This document shows, in pieces, positions 33,773 through 43,523 of a DNA stretch of 64,000 nucleotides. The position numbers were made by a program, and so were the translations under genes. The notes beneath the pieces are model-generated. The model searched no databases and was not told the DNA's origin. It worked only from the letters and a program-made list of their open reading frames with translations. Every line of letters begins with the position of its first letter. Within the stretch, counting starts at the first letter, position 1. Source of the DNA: Chryseobacterium contaminans (GTDB lineage Bacteria; Bacteroidota; Bacteroidia; Flavobacteriales; Weeksellaceae); NCBI RefSeq assembly GCF_001684955.1, contig NZ_MAYF01000112.1, forward strand, positions 1 to 64,000. The letters run 5' to 3'.

Positions 33773-34384
33773 TTACTTTCTCTCATACTTCCAGTTCCTT
33801 CCTTTACCTTCTGCAATCCATTCTAGAGCCTGTTCCATTCTTTTATTTCTGGTAACTTCGGTTTTGGCTTCGGCAATCCATGTGATGTATTCCTTTCTAA
33901 ACGATGGGGATGCTTTTTCAAAAACTTCTAATGCTTTTTGCTGTTCCTGTAATGCGGATAAAAAATAATCAGGAATTTCCACTTCTGTTTTTGAAGGAGC
34001 TGCTTTTTTCATGGTAACGCCCATATCTGTAAGCTCCATGGCTTCTTTGATGGCTTTTTTCAACTGGCTTTTTGAGGGAAGATCTTCCATTTTTGTAATC
34101 TTACCCAAACTGAACATTGAACTTTTTCCGGCTGTAGTTTCTATTTCCTTTAACGTTTTCATCTCCTGATGCAGCCAAAACCCAAGGCTGCAATAATATT
34201 TGAAAGAGGTAATGGAACAGAGAATCTTCCCTTTATACATAAAAGTAGGGAACTTCCATTTAATGGCTTCTTCCGCATCAGTACATGTTTCGTGAATAAC
34301 TTCCCGAAGATACATTAAAATGGGCTGGGCAAAATCCGGAGATTTCTCTATGTATTCATCAACTTTTATATTGTATTTCTCCAT
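33773..34384 (-). CDS. YdeI/OmdA-associated family protein with DUF1801 domain
   Basis: A 203-residue cytoplasmic protein. The N-terminal DUF1801/YdhG-like fold (about 10-110) has the typical AEEAIKWKFPTFMYKGKILC segment. The C-terminal YdeI/OmpD-associated helical domain has FEKASPSFRKEYITWIAEAK and RNKRMEQALEWIAEGKGRNWKY. Members have been linked to resistance to cationic peptides, but the mechanism is unclear. It is co-oriented with the serine hydrolase, 6 nt apart, and convergent with umuC. Confidence 0.8.
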   Translation of the reverse strand: MEKYNIKVDEYIEKSPDFAQPILMYLREVIHETCTDAEEAIKWKFPTFMYKGKILCSITSFKYYCSLGFWLHQEMKTLKEIETTAGKSSMFSLGKITKMEDLPSKSQLKKAIKEAMELTDMGVTMKKAAPSKTEVEIPDYFLSALQEQQKALEVFEKASPSFRKEYITWIAEAKTEVTRNKRMEQALEWIAEGKGRNWKYERK

Positions 34385-34390
34385 AGCTTT

Positions 34391-35524
34391 TTATTGGAAT
34401 AACTTTACGACTTCATTAACAAGGAACTTCACCTGATCCGGTCTTCCTCTGTCATTTTTAGGATTGTTAGAGTAGCTTCCGGTTTTTACGATTATCATTT
34501 TGTGCTCCGGAATCATGATGATATATTGTCCCTGAAGTCCCAGAAAATAGTAATGTTTGATCGGGTTGTCATGATTAATCCAAAGGCCCATTCCGTAAAT
34601 GTTTTCAGACTTTTCTGTCGGAGTTCTCATCTGTTCAATAAAATCTCTATTAAGGATCTGTTGATCTCCAAATTTACCATCATTCAGGAATAAAAGCCCC
34701 AGTTTGGCAAAATCTCTGGTGTTGGAATGGATGCAACAATATGTTTTTTCCATTCCATAATCATCTGTACTCCATTTCGCATTTTGCTCCATTCCTAAAG
34801 GTGTCCAGATTTTTTCGGAAAGATAGCTTGCCAGGGATTTTTTCAATGCTTTTTTTAACGCGAAACCAAGAAGTTGTGTAGTACCGCTTTGATATTCAAA
34901 TTTTGTTCCCGGCTTTTCTTTAAACCTCCTTGAAAATACAGCCTTTACAAGATTCTTTCCATAATAGGCTTTGGCATTGGGGAGAAACGGATTATTATAA
35001 TTTTCATCCCAATCAAGACCGGATTCCATCTGGGCCAGATTTTTAAGAGTCACTTCATCTCCGAAGGTTTTCTCTTTAAACTCAGGATAGAAACTGGAAA
35101 GCTTTTCATCAATATTGTTGATAATGCCTTCCTCCAGCACTTTTCCCAAAAGCATCACCGTAACAGCTTTTGCCATAGAAAAAGAATTGGTCTGTGAAAG
35201 CTGATTATAGCCGTCCCAATATTGCTCATGAATGATTTTATCATTCTTTATCACTACAAAAGATGCTGTTTTAGACTGTTTTAAGTCGTCAACTAAAACT
35301 TTAGGTAATTGTTTTTTATTATATTCAGAATGTTCTTCCCATCGTTTGGGGGCTCCTGCAGCAATAGGATTACTGGGAAACAAATTTCCATCGTCAATAT
35401 GGGCACTTGATCTTCCTTTAAGATAAGTTTTGGAAATACCACTGAATAAATAATCATATCCGAAAAAGTAAGCTGTAGCAGCTCCGGCTAAAGCTCCACC
35501 TATCATGTATTTTAGTATTCTCAT
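34391..35524 (-). CDS. Serine hydrolase, beta-lactamase class C family
   Basis: A 377-residue S12-type protein anchored by an N-terminal hydrophobic segment (ILKYMIGGALAGAATAYFFG). The SxxK motif is SMAK in NSFSMAKAV (about residue 118), the second motif is Tyr-based in FEYQSGTTQLL, and the third is likely GLQGQ near the C-terminus (YYFLGLQGQYIIM). It resembles 6-aminohexanoate hydrolase/EstB-like esterases more than true beta-lactamases. Substrate unknown. It is first in a two-gene unit with the YdeI-family gene. Confidence 0.83.
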   Translation of the reverse strand: MRILKYMIGGALAGAATAYFFGYDYLFSGISKTYLKGRSSAHIDDGNLFPSNPIAAGAPKRWEEHSEYNKKQLPKVLVDDLKQSKTASFVVIKNDKIIHEQYWDGYNQLSQTNSFSMAKAVTVMLLGKVLEEGIINNIDEKLSSFYPEFKEKTFGDEVTLKNLAQMESGLDWDENYNNPFLPNAKAYYGKNLVKAVFSRRFKEKPGTKFEYQSGTTQLLGFALKKALKKSLASYLSEKIWTPLGMEQNAKWSTDDYGMEKTYCCIHSNTRDFAKLGLLFLNDGKFGDQQILNRDFIEQMRTPTEKSENIYGMGLWINHDNPIKHYYFLGLQGQYIIMIPEHKMIIVKTGSYSNNPKNDRGRPDQVKFLVNEVVKLFQ

Positions 35525-35596
35525 TTTTTGTCAATCGGTCTTTAACAAATTTAAAATAATTTGGATGAAAAAATAAAAATGAATCATCAAATACAT

Positions 35597-35604
35597 TATT
35601 TTTG
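35597..35604 (+). promoter_or_regulatory. -7 box for the M48 peptidase
   Basis: TATTTTTG, only 8 nt before the ATG at 35613. The mRNA would be nearly leaderless, or the next ATG at 35625 is used. Confidence 0.38.
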
Positions 35605-35612
35605 TTTAATTG

Positions 35613-36950
35613 ATGAAAAACATGACCAGAAAACTTATTGTATTGATGTGCTTCCTGCTTTCAGTGGCAGGAATTTCTCAGGCTTATAAAGCGATAGATA
35701 CCGCAGATTATCTTCAGCGGAAAGAATTTTTAAAAAATTTTACGGCTCATAATGAAAGTCTAATCAAAGGGCTAAAGTTGCAGTATTCGGGAAGAACGGG
35801 TTCTGAAATGTCTAAAATTTATAAAGAATTTGGAACTGATTTTGAAAATCAGGTGAAGAATAAGGATTTTGTTTTCAAATCTGATTTTGATGCAGTCATC
35901 AAGTCTTTGGTAGAGCGTCTCAGAAAAAATAATCCAAAAGTTCCTCAGGACCTTAAAATACTGATTGCAAGAGATAATACTCCTAACGCTTACTGCCTTG
36001 CTGATGGAACTTTTGTCATCAATATGGGGCTGTATAACTGGATGGATAATGAAGCTCAGGTAGCTGGTGTAATTTCCCATGAATTAGGGCATAAAATAGA
36101 GGATCATACGCTGAAATCTGTTCTGAATACTGTAGAACAGAATGAATTAGATAAATCTACAGTACAAAATATTAAGGAAACAACAGATCAACGTAGTTTG
36201 GGACGCAATGCAAAGGCATTTGATGTTTTTAGAAACAGAATTTATAAAAAAGGAGTGGAGAAGAGGAAACTTGAAATGCAGGCAGATTATCTGGGATATG
36301 TTATTTTTAAAAACAGTGATTTTAAGAAAAGTGAATTTATCAACGGATTACAAAAGCTTCAGACATTTGACACAATTTCTCCAAGAGAGCTTAAAACTGA
36401 GACTTATAAAAAGTTGTTTGATCTCCCAAAACAGGCTTTCAAGGAGAAATGGATGAAGAAAGAAGACTTTTCACTCTACAATTATAATTTTTATAAAGAA
36501 AAGCTGAATAAAGACTCTTTAGCATCCCATCCTGAAATGGCTAAAAGAATAGAGATGCTTAAAAAGACTTTTCCTGAGCTGAATACTTCCGTAGAACCGG
36601 AAAAACCTTCAGAGGCCTATCTTGCACTCAAAAAAACAGCAAGAATGGAGATTCTACCCAACTATTTCCACTCAGAGGACTATGGATTGGGTATTTATGT
36701 CGCTATGCAGTTTTTACAGGATGGGGAAGAGGAAAAATATTACAAAGGATGGCTGGGAAAATGTTTTTCAAAAATTTATGAAGCCAGGAAGAATTATAAT
36801 CTGAACCGCTATCTGGATAGGGTAGAACCTAAAAACCAAAGTGAAAGTTATCAGCAGTTTCTGAATTTTATGTGGAACCTAAGCCTGGATGAAATTAAAA
36901 ATATTGCAGATTATTATCAGGCTAATGAAACAGTTGCAACATTAAAATAA
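35613..36950 (+). CDS. M48-family zinc metalloprotease
   Basis: A 445-residue exported gluzincin. A signal peptide (TRKLIVLMCFLLSVAGISQA) directs it out of the cytoplasm. The zinc motif is HELGH in VISHELGHKIEDH (about residue 155), and the third ligand is Glu in EMQADYLGY. The C-terminal half is helical with no recognised domain. BepA-like M48 proteins act in envelope quality control; this specific role is not established. ATG 35613 or 35625 are both possible starts; the further upstream TTG is rejected. Confidence 0.86.
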   Translation: MKNMTRKLIVLMCFLLSVAGISQAYKAIDTADYLQRKEFLKNFTAHNESLIKGLKLQYSGRTGSEMSKIYKEFGTDFENQVKNKDFVFKSDFDAVIKSLVERLRKNNPKVPQDLKILIARDNTPNAYCLADGTFVINMGLYNWMDNEAQVAGVISHELGHKIEDHTLKSVLNTVEQNELDKSTVQNIKETTDQRSLGRNAKAFDVFRNRIYKKGVEKRKLEMQADYLGYVIFKNSDFKKSEFINGLQKLQTFDTISPRELKTETYKKLFDLPKQAFKEKWMKKEDFSLYNYNFYKEKLNKDSLASHPEMAKRIEMLKKTFPELNTSVEPEKPSEAYLALKKTARMEILPNYFHSEDYGLGIYVAMQFLQDGEEEKYYKGWLGKCFSKIYEARKNYNLNRYLDRVEPKNQSESYQQFLNFMWNLSLDEIKNIADYYQANETVATLK

Positions 36951-37002
36951 TTTTGGAATTTTCATTTCTGATTTAGCAGATATGGTAAAACCAAGAAAAA
37001 TT

Positions 37003-37036
37003 AAAAACCTATCTCGTTTTTGAGATAGGTTTTTAG
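37003..37036. terminator. Bidirectional terminator
   Basis: Stem AAAAACCTATCTC / GAGATAGGTTTTT with T-rich ends on both strands, between convergent genes. Confidence 0.82.
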
Positions 37037-37074
37037 TTTTAAGATCAATCTTTTCGTAGAGGAATTCTATTTTA

Positions 37075-38610
37075 TTAATAGTTCAGTTTTTCTAAACGGA
37101 TTTTATTGTATTTATCTTTCTTGTTGTATTCACGGAGAAGAATATACCCTTCTTTGGCAACATAAGGGGTTACTTCATAGTTGTCCTTTTCGGAAATAGG
37201 AATAATTTCCTGCTTGAACTTCCCATCAATCACCGTATTGATAAACAGGTTCCACTTTTTCTGTTTGGTGACTTCATCTTTTTGATAATCACGATAGAAG
37301 AAAACCACGTCTTTTCCGTTGTTGAGGTATTGTGAGAACAGATAGTCACTGTTTACTGCCCATTTAGTTTTTTCTTTCTCCAGTACCTTAAGATCTTTGA
37401 TCTTGAAATCCTTGTCTGTGTAGAGGTAGACAAGATCTGTTGTTTTTGGGGCATTATATTGGCCGGCGGGTTTATATTTCTCAGAAAGGATTCCTACACT
37501 CCCGTCACTCATGAAATATAAATCTTTAGTAAGCAGGTAATATCCACTTTCTACATAGCCATTTTCATCAATTTTAGGCAAATAGGGTATGAAATCCGGC
37601 TTATAGCTAAGGTTTTTTGTATCAATACTAAAATCAGACTTATTAATCATTAATCTGGAAAATCCTATGTCATAATTGTTGGAAGCATAGTTTCTTCCGG
37701 TTAGTACAATTTTGTCATCAAAAGTTTTATCATTGTCAAGAGGGCTGTAATTGGAAATAAAACTGTCAATATTTTCTATGGTCTTATCTGTCATTCCTGT
37801 GATAGGGTTATTGGAAATCTGCTTTCCTGTTTTCATATCAAGCACAAGAAGAGTAAATATTTTTTTATCATTGTCTACTTTCTTCAGGATAGAATAGAGA
37901 TAATTTTCATCTTTTTCCAAAGGTGTTAAAGTAGAAAAAACTTTCTTGGTTCCTTCTGTGTTATATGTATATCGCCATACTTCCTTTTTATTTTCATCAA
38001 ACTTCATCAGGCTGTTGCTGTTAACATACTTTCCATAGTCTTTGTATTCTACGGCAAAATAACCTCCTTCCTTAGTTTCTGCTACTGCGGAAACATAATT
38101 ATAGCCTTTTTCTCTTTTCTCACTGCGGTTTTCTTTATTTTGTTCTTTCCAGCTTTTAGGTTCATTGATCTCTTTGAAGCTGCCGTCTTCGAGATAGTCA
38201 TAATACACTTTTCGGGTAATGGTGTTGGTTTTTGGGTTGATGACCATGGAAACCGGAGTGAAGACTTCTCTGCTTTTTATCAGGGAATAATCCATCATGG
38301 AAGGCTTTAGAATAATTTGTCCCTTAAAATCTACATACCCTCTATATGAAGCTGCGGTAATGTCACCTTCAAATTCCTTATTGGCAACTGGGTTGAGGTT
38401 CTTATCCAGTATAACATATTCAAATTTCTTGGTTTTATCGCCAGATTTTCCATAAGAATAAATGGAAACATAGCCGTAAAGATTATCTTTATCATCAAAC
38501 AGGGCGTTCATTCCTACATGGTCTCCTGCTGCTAATGTTGTTAAATCCTGGGTTTGGGAAAATGCAAATGCCTGGGTAAGCCCAAACACTAATAAAGTGA
38601 TTTTTTTCAT
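37075..38610 (-). CDS. Secreted protein of unknown function
   Basis: A 511-residue protein with a signal peptide (MKKITLLVFGLTQAFAFSQ). The mature part is rich in short beta-strand segments with repeated Lys-Asp-Lys and Tyr/Phe patterns, for example VLDKNLNPVANKEFEGD and EKDENYLYSILKKVDNDKKI, suggesting a propeller-like secreted fold. No catalytic motif or C-terminal sorting signal is recognised. It is a single gene. Confidence 0.6.
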   Translation of the reverse strand: MKKITLLVFGLTQAFAFSQTQDLTTLAAGDHVGMNALFDDKDNLYGYVSIYSYGKSGDKTKKFEYVILDKNLNPVANKEFEGDITAASYRGYVDFKGQIILKPSMMDYSLIKSREVFTPVSMVINPKTNTITRKVYYDYLEDGSFKEINEPKSWKEQNKENRSEKREKGYNYVSAVAETKEGGYFAVEYKDYGKYVNSNSLMKFDENKKEVWRYTYNTEGTKKVFSTLTPLEKDENYLYSILKKVDNDKKIFTLLVLDMKTGKQISNNPITGMTDKTIENIDSFISNYSPLDNDKTFDDKIVLTGRNYASNNYDIGFSRLMINKSDFSIDTKNLSYKPDFIPYLPKIDENGYVESGYYLLTKDLYFMSDGSVGILSEKYKPAGQYNAPKTTDLVYLYTDKDFKIKDLKVLEKEKTKWAVNSDYLFSQYLNNGKDVVFFYRDYQKDEVTKQKKWNLFINTVIDGKFKQEIIPISEKDNYEVTPYVAKEGYILLREYNKKDKYNKIRLEKLNY

Positions 38611-38661
38611 GGTCGAATTTTGGACTAAAATAGTAAATTATGGAATACTGATGAAGATAAA

Positions 38662-38681
38662 AGCCCTGAAAATTCAGGGCT
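38662..38681 (-). terminator. Terminator after the lipoprotein gene
   Basis: Stem AGCCCTGAA / TTCAGGGCT with a 2-nt loop; T-rich on the minus strand. Confidence 0.68.
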
Positions 38682-38703
38682 GATAGTTTAATAAAGTCAA
38701 CAA

Positions 38704-39525
38704 TTACTTATTATATTCGTAAAGGTAAGTATGCTTATTAGTTCCAAAAGCAGTGCTTGTATACGTCATCACTGACTTGGTAGGATAATTAGCTGAATTA
38801 AGCGTGTGAACTGCGCTGGTCTTGGTTGTTCCATTTACAGAACCTGCGTAATTTCCCTCTGCTTTTACCAGATTACTGTAGGCTACTTCGCCATCTGCAA
38901 GAGAGAGCATATCCATTTTTATATAGCCTTTTACGTTTTTCATAGGATGGTTATTGCCGTCATAGGAAAATGTAGTACTGTATGTTGTTCCGTTATTTGA
39001 GAAAGTAATTGAAAGCAAGTTTCCGTTAGCATCAAGATAAATATCTTTATCTTGGTATTTTATATCTGAATATACTCCTGTAGTTGGATTATATGTAACC
39101 GATTGAAAAGCGTTGTGCTTTATGTGGTTGTCACTCAGGTATTGAAATGTTTCGGTGTAAACCAAGGTTCCTGGTTGGTGTTTATCTGTTACTTTTTCAG
39201 AAACCAGTTTTCCGTTGGAATAAGAGAACTCTCTCATAAATTTTAATGTGCCACTCTTCGTAAATACTTCAGTCTTTACGATATTATCACCATCATAAGT
39301 GTATAACGTTTTTTCATTATCAGCAACATCAAATGCTTCTGTAATTCTGGTTCCATTATACTTATATTCTATAGTATAACTTTGGCCATCCTGCGTAATT
39401 TCAGTTGATTTCTTTAGAAGATAGGGTGTAGGAGTGTTATTGCTGTCATTTGTAGTGTCATCATTTGAAGAGCTACAGCTTGCAATTACTGCCATAGCTA
39501 TTGATGAAATGATTAATTTCTTCAT
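38704..39525 (-). CDS. Lipoprotein with repeated Tyr-rich beta strands
   Basis: A 273-residue lipoprotein (lipobox VIASC, then a Ser/Asn/Asp-rich tether). The mature part has repeats of the kind TYDGDNIVKTEVFTKSGT, EFSYSNGKLVSEKVTD and FSYDGNNHPMKNV, typical of Bacteroidetes lipoproteins with RHS/YD-like strands. Function unknown. Likely surface or periplasmic. Single gene with its own terminator. Confidence 0.7.
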   Translation of the reverse strand: MKKLIISSIAMAVIASCSSSNDDTTNDSNNTPTPYLLKKSTEITQDGQSYTIEYKYNGTRITEAFDVADNEKTLYTYDGDNIVKTEVFTKSGTLKFMREFSYSNGKLVSEKVTDKHQPGTLVYTETFQYLSDNHIKHNAFQSVTYNPTTGVYSDIKYQDKDIYLDANGNLLSITFSNNGTTYSTTFSYDGNNHPMKNVKGYIKMDMLSLADGEVAYSNLVKAEGNYAGSVNGTTKTSAVHTLNSANYPTKSVMTYTSTAFGTNKHTYLYEYNK

Positions 39526-39601
39526 AGTTTATAATTAGTTTTTTAATAGCCTCAAAAGTAATCATTTTCACAATATGGCCATCTTTTTTTTTGAAAAATG
39601 A

Positions 39602-39628
39602 AAAAGCCCTGAGAAATCAGGGCTTTTA
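39602..39628 (-). terminator. glyS terminator
   Basis: Stem AAAAGCCCTGA / TCAGGGCTTTT with a GAAA loop; T-run on the minus strand. Confidence 0.85.
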
Positions 39629-39630
39629 GA

Positions 39631-41172
39631 TTATATTTTAGAAAGTAGATTTCTGAAGTTGGTCTTCTCATCAATGATTCTTCTCAGGTCTGCAACCGGA
39701 ACTCTTTCCTGAGTCATGGTATCCCTGTCTCTAAGCGTTACCGTATGGTCATTAAGAGAATCGTGATCAATTGTAATACAGTAAGGAGTACCAATAGCAT
39801 CCTGTCTTCTGTAACGTTTACCGATACTGTCTTTTTCTTCGTAGATTAAGTTGAAATCATATTTCAGGTCATTGAAGATTTTTTCAGCATATTCTCCTAA
39901 ACCGTCTTTCTTCATTAATGGAAGAATAGCAGCTTTTACAGGTGCTAAAGCAGGAGGTAAAGATAAAACTGTTCTTTCAGAACCGTCTTCCAATACTTCG
40001 TCTTTTAAACAGTGAGAGAAAATAGATAAGAATAATCTGTCTAATCCTACAGATGTTTCCACTACGTAAGGAACATAGTTTTCATTTCTTTCAGGATCGA
40101 AGAACTGAAGTTTTCTTCCGGAGAACTCTTCATGAGCTTTAAGATCGAAATCTGTTCTGGAGTGGATACCTTCCAATTCTTTGAAACCAAATGGGAAGTT
40201 GAACTCAATATCAGCTGCAGCATTTGCATAGTGAGCTAATTTTTCATGATCGTGGAATCTGTAGTTTTCATCTCCCAAACCAAGAGCAAGGTGCCAGTTG
40301 AGACGTGTTTGTTTCCATTTTTCATAGAATTCAAGTTCAGTACCCGGTGCTACAAAGAACTGCATTTCCATTTGTTCAAATTCACGCATTCTGAAGATAA
40401 ACTGTCTTGCAACAATCTCATTTCTGAATGCTTTACCAATCTGTGCAATACCGAAAGGAAGTTTATGACGTGAAGTTTTTTGAACGTTTAGGAAGTTAAC
40501 AAAAATACCCTGTGCTGTTTCCGGTCTAAGATAAAGGTCCATAGCGCTGTCTGCAGAAGCACCAAGCTTAGTTCCAAACATCAAGTTGAACTGTCTTACT
40601 TCCGTCCAGTTTTTAGAACCTGTATCCGGATCAGCAATTTCAAGCTCTTCAATTAATGCTTTTACATCAGCAAGGTCTTCATTTTCTAAAGATTTTGCCA
40701 GCCTTGAAAGAATAGCCTCTCTTTTTGCTCTGTAATCAATAATTTTTTGATTGGTCGCAACAAACTGATCTTTATCGAAAGCCTCTCCGAATCTCTTCGC
40801 AGCTTTTTCGATTTCTTTATTCTCTTTATCTTCAATTTTAGCGCAGTAGTCTTCAATTAAAACGTCTGCTCTGAAACGTTTTTTAGAATCTTTATTATCA
40901 ATCAATGGATCGTTGAAAGCGTCTACGTGGCCTGATGCCTTCCATGTTGTTGGGTGCATAAGGATCGCCGAATCAATACCCACAATATTTTCGTTAAGCT
41001 GTACCATAGCTTTCCACCAGTATTGTTTGATATTATTTTTAAGTTCAGCTCCGTTCTGTCCATAATCATAAACAGCGGATAAACCATCATAGATCTCACT
41101 GGAAGGGAAAATAAATCCGTATTCTTTAGCGTGAGAAATTACTTTCTTGAAAACATCTTCTTGCTTTGCCAT
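39631..41172 (-). CDS. glyS: Glycyl-tRNA synthetase, homodimeric type
   Basis: A 513-residue class II synthetase of the single-chain alpha2 type. Motif 2 lies in FRNEIVARQFIFRMREFEQMEMQFF (described, first part conserved Arg-Glu), the glycine-site residues follow in GIHSRTDFDLKAHEEFSG, and motif 3 is in VVETSVGLDRLFLSIF. The upstream ATG at 41235 is rejected because the promoter TATTTTTG (41194-41201, minus) lies between. Start MAKQEDVFKKVISHAKEYGF is canonical. Monocistronic. Confidence 0.95.
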   Translation of the reverse strand: MAKQEDVFKKVISHAKEYGFIFPSSEIYDGLSAVYDYGQNGAELKNNIKQYWWKAMVQLNENIVGIDSAILMHPTTWKASGHVDAFNDPLIDNKDSKKRFRADVLIEDYCAKIEDKENKEIEKAAKRFGEAFDKDQFVATNQKIIDYRAKREAILSRLAKSLENEDLADVKALIEELEIADPDTGSKNWTEVRQFNLMFGTKLGASADSAMDLYLRPETAQGIFVNFLNVQKTSRHKLPFGIAQIGKAFRNEIVARQFIFRMREFEQMEMQFFVAPGTELEFYEKWKQTRLNWHLALGLGDENYRFHDHEKLAHYANAAADIEFNFPFGFKELEGIHSRTDFDLKAHEEFSGRKLQFFDPERNENYVPYVVETSVGLDRLFLSIFSHCLKDEVLEDGSERTVLSLPPALAPVKAAILPLMKKDGLGEYAEKIFNDLKYDFNLIYEEKDSIGKRYRRQDAIGTPYCITIDHDSLNDHTVTLRDRDTMTQERVPVADLRRIIDEKTNFRNLLSKI

Positions 41173-41193
41173 AATTTTTTTACGTCTGATGTG

Positions 41194-41201
41194 CAAAAAT
41201 A
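41194..41201 (-). promoter_or_regulatory. -7 box for glyS
   Basis: Minus strand TATTTTTG, 22 nt before the glyS ATG. Confidence 0.45.
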
Positions 41202-41273
41202 TGAATTTGGATTCCAAAATCATGAAATTCAACAAAAAAAGCTATTAATAATCCTTCAAATCCTTTCATTTTC

Positions 41274-41394
41274 ATTTATTAGGAGCCGGAAACCTGCTTT
41301 CGCTACTCGCTTTTTCTGAGTTTCGGCGACGGCAAAGCCGCCGCCGAAACTCAGAAAAGAGCTCAAACACGCCGCTCAATCAGGGCTAATAAAT
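41274..41394. repeat. 121-bp palindromic element with terminal inverted repeats
   Basis: The ends are 9-bp inverted repeats ATTTATTAG (41274-41282) and CTAATAAAT (41386-41394). The centre is a long hairpin: TTTTCTGAGTTTCGGCG (41312-41328) pairs with its complement (41342-41358), and CGGC / GCCG extends it to an AAA tip. It is far more GC-rich than its surroundings. It resembles the short non-coding palindromic repeats scattered in flavobacterial genomes; other copies cannot be checked here. Confidence 0.65.
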
Positions 41395-41487
41395 CTAAGG
41401 GATTTTTGAAACCCCGTTAGATTTAGAACATTCAGCCATTAAACTCTGAAGGTTTCCATCCGAAATAAGAATCCGTAGAAAAATCTC

Positions 41488-41495
41488 TACTTTTG
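41488..41495 (+). promoter_or_regulatory. -7 box for truC
   Basis: TACTTTTG ends only 4 nt before the ATG, so the mRNA should be essentially leaderless. Confidence 0.42.
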
Positions 41496-41499
41496 CACC

Positions 41500-42195
41500 A
41501 TGTTAGAAATTCTTTATCGTGACGAGCATATTATTGCGATCAACAAACCCAGCGGATTATTGGTTCATAAATCCTTTTATGCTGGAGAAGCCGACACTTA
41601 TGCTATTCAGGAGCTGAGGAAACAGATTGGGCAGAAAGTGTATCCTGTGCATCGTTTAGACCGTAAAACTTCGGGGGTTTTATTGTTTACCTTAGATAAA
41701 GATACGCTTAGAATAATGAGTGAGTATTTTGCTACCAGAGAAGTTGAAAAAAAATATATTGCTATTCTGAGAGGTTGGGCAAAAGAAGAAGAAACCATCG
41801 ATTACGACTTGGTTAATGAAAATGAAGTCAAGCAAAATGCCATTACTTATTATCATCTATTGCAAAAATCCGAAATCGATTTACCCTTTTTAAAACATCA
41901 GACTTCAAGATACTGTTTAGTGGAAGCGATTCCTGAAACAGGTCGGTTTCATCAGCTGAGAAAACACTTTAAACATATTTTACATCCGATTTTAGGTTGC
42001 CGAAAACATGGTTGTAATAAACAGAATAAGTTGTGGCTTCAAACATTTGGGATCAACAAAATGACGCTTCATGCCCATCAATTAATTTTCAATCATCCTA
42101 TTTCTAATGAAAGAATTACCGTGAATGCCACTATAGATGAAGATTTCAAAAGAGTAGGAGATATTCTGAAATTTGATTTAAGTCAGTATTCTTAA
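41500..42195 (+). CDS. truC: tRNA pseudouridine synthase C-like (RluA family)
   Basis: A 231-residue pseudouridine synthase. The catalytic-Asp motif HRLDRKTSGVLLF lies at about residues 51-63. N-terminal LEILYRDEHIIAINKPSGLLVH and the C-terminal TGRFHQLRKHF motif are family hallmarks. Size, absence of an S4 domain and the LHAHQLIF segment favour TruC (U65 of tRNA) over RluA/RluD, but RNA target is an inference. Confidence 0.87.
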   Translation: MLEILYRDEHIIAINKPSGLLVHKSFYAGEADTYAIQELRKQIGQKVYPVHRLDRKTSGVLLFTLDKDTLRIMSEYFATREVEKKYIAILRGWAKEEETIDYDLVNENEVKQNAITYYHLLQKSEIDLPFLKHQTSRYCLVEAIPETGRFHQLRKHFKHILHPILGCRKHGCNKQNKLWLQTFGINKMTLHAHQLIFNHPISNERITVNATIDEDFKRVGDILKFDLSQYS

Positions 42196-42288
42196 TTGAT
42201 AATCAGATGTTTTCTACCTTATAGATGCTATAAATCAAACAATTTTATAAAATATCATAGGTTAATCTACCATTAATTTTAAAATGAG

Positions 42289-42296
42289 TAATTTTG
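42289..42296 (+). promoter_or_regulatory. -7 box for pyrD
   Basis: TAATTTTG, perfect TAnnTTTG, 15 nt before the pyrD ATG. Confidence 0.42.
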
Positions 42297-42311
42297 TAAA
42301 ACTTTTTTTCA

Positions 42312-43349
42312 ATGTACAAATCGCTCATTCGTCCAATTCTTTTCAAATTTGATCCCGAAGAAGTGCATCATTTTACTTTTTCGATGTTAAAGAATTTTGG
42401 ATTTCTTACTAAATTATTTTCCCCAAAACCTATTGAAGACAAACGTCTGGAAAGAGAAGTTTTCGGATTAAAATTTAAAAATCCTGTAGGGCTGGCGGCT
42501 GGTTTTGATAAAAATGCAGTATTGTTCAACGAATTGGGAGATTTAGGGTTCGGATTTGTAGAAATCGGGACGGTGACTCCAAGAGCTCAGGCAGGAAATC
42601 CTAAGAAAAGGCTATTCCGTCTTATTGAAGATGGTGGAATCATCAACAGAATGGGGTTCAATAATGATGGTCTTCAGGCTGCTATTGAAAAACTGAAATC
42701 CAACAAAGGAAAAATTATCATTGGTGGAAACATCGGGAAAAATACGGATACCCAACCTGAAAACTATACACAGGATTATCTGGATTGTTTTGAAGGGCTA
42801 CATCCCCATGTAGATTATTTTGTGCTGAATGTAAGCTGTCCGAATGTAGGAAGCCATGCTAAACTGGAAGATGTAGAATACCTTCGTGAGCTGATTACGG
42901 AAGTAAAGAAAATAAACCAGTCGAAATCTGTACAGAAACCGATACTCCTTAAAATTGCTCCGGATCTTAATCATACTCAGCTAGATGAAATTGTAGAACT
43001 GATTGCAGAAACAAAAATAGATGGAGTGATTGTTTCCAATACTTCTGTAAACAGAGAAGGACTGAAAACACCTCCAGAAATTTTAGAGCAAATAGGAAAC
43101 GGAGGATTAAGCGGAAAACCTATTCGTGAGAGAAGTACAAAAATGATCAAATACCTTTCTGATAAAAGTAACAGGGCATTCCCGATCATTGGAGTAGGAG
43201 GAATCCATTCAGCAAAAGATGCTATTGAAAAATTAGATGCAGGAGCAAGTCTGGTTCAGTTATATACCGGATTTATTTATGAAGGTCCGGAATTGATTAA
43301 CGAAATCAATAAAGAGATTTTAAAAAGAGCAAGCAGATTGCCAAGATAA
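42312..43349 (+). CDS. pyrD: Quinone-dependent dihydroorotate dehydrogenase (class 2)
   Basis: A 345-residue membrane-associated enzyme that oxidises dihydroorotate to orotate with quinone. It has the N-terminal helical extension of class 2 ([21 protein letters not shown]), the FMN-binding [10 protein letters not shown] segment, RMGFNNDG, the catalytic-Ser loop VNVSCPN(V)G (about 175), and [11 protein letters not shown] near the C-terminus. Single gene with promoter and terminator. Confidence 0.95.
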   Translation: MYKSLIRPILFKFDPEEVHHFTFSMLKNFGFLTKLFSPKPIEDKRLEREVFGLKFKNPVGLAAGFDKNAVLFNELGDLGFGFVEIGTVTPRAQAGNPKKRLFRLIEDGGIINRMGFNNDGLQAAIEKLKSNKGKIIIGGNIGKNTDTQPENYTQDYLDCFEGLHPHVDYFVLNVSCPNVGSHAKLEDVEYLRELITEVKKINQSKSVQKPILLKIAPDLNHTQLDEIVELIAETKIDGVIVSNTSVNREGLKTPPEILEQIGNGGLSGKPIRERSTKMIKYLSDKSNRAFPIIGVGGIHSAKDAIEKLDAGASLVQLYTGFIYEGPELINEINKEILKRASRLPR

Positions 43350-43354
43350 ATATA

Positions 43355-43380
43355 AAGAGACCATGAGGTCTCTTTTTTGT
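43355..43380 (+). terminator. pyrD terminator
   Basis: Perfect stem AAGAGACC / GGTCTCTT with an ATGA loop and T-run. Confidence 0.82.
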
Positions 43381-43523
43381 TTTAGTCACACGAATCCACG
43401 AATATTTTTATTTATAGAATAATGGAAGAGAAAAAAGCTTCATTACTGACTGCCATTCTATGTAGGCTCATAATTATCAGCTAAAACATTCTGGCAATAA
43501 AAAGATGGTTTCGAGGGACCTGC

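Noticed and set aside
41274-41394. CRISPR or integron attachment site
   Set aside because: A single palindrome with no repeat array, cas gene or integrase.
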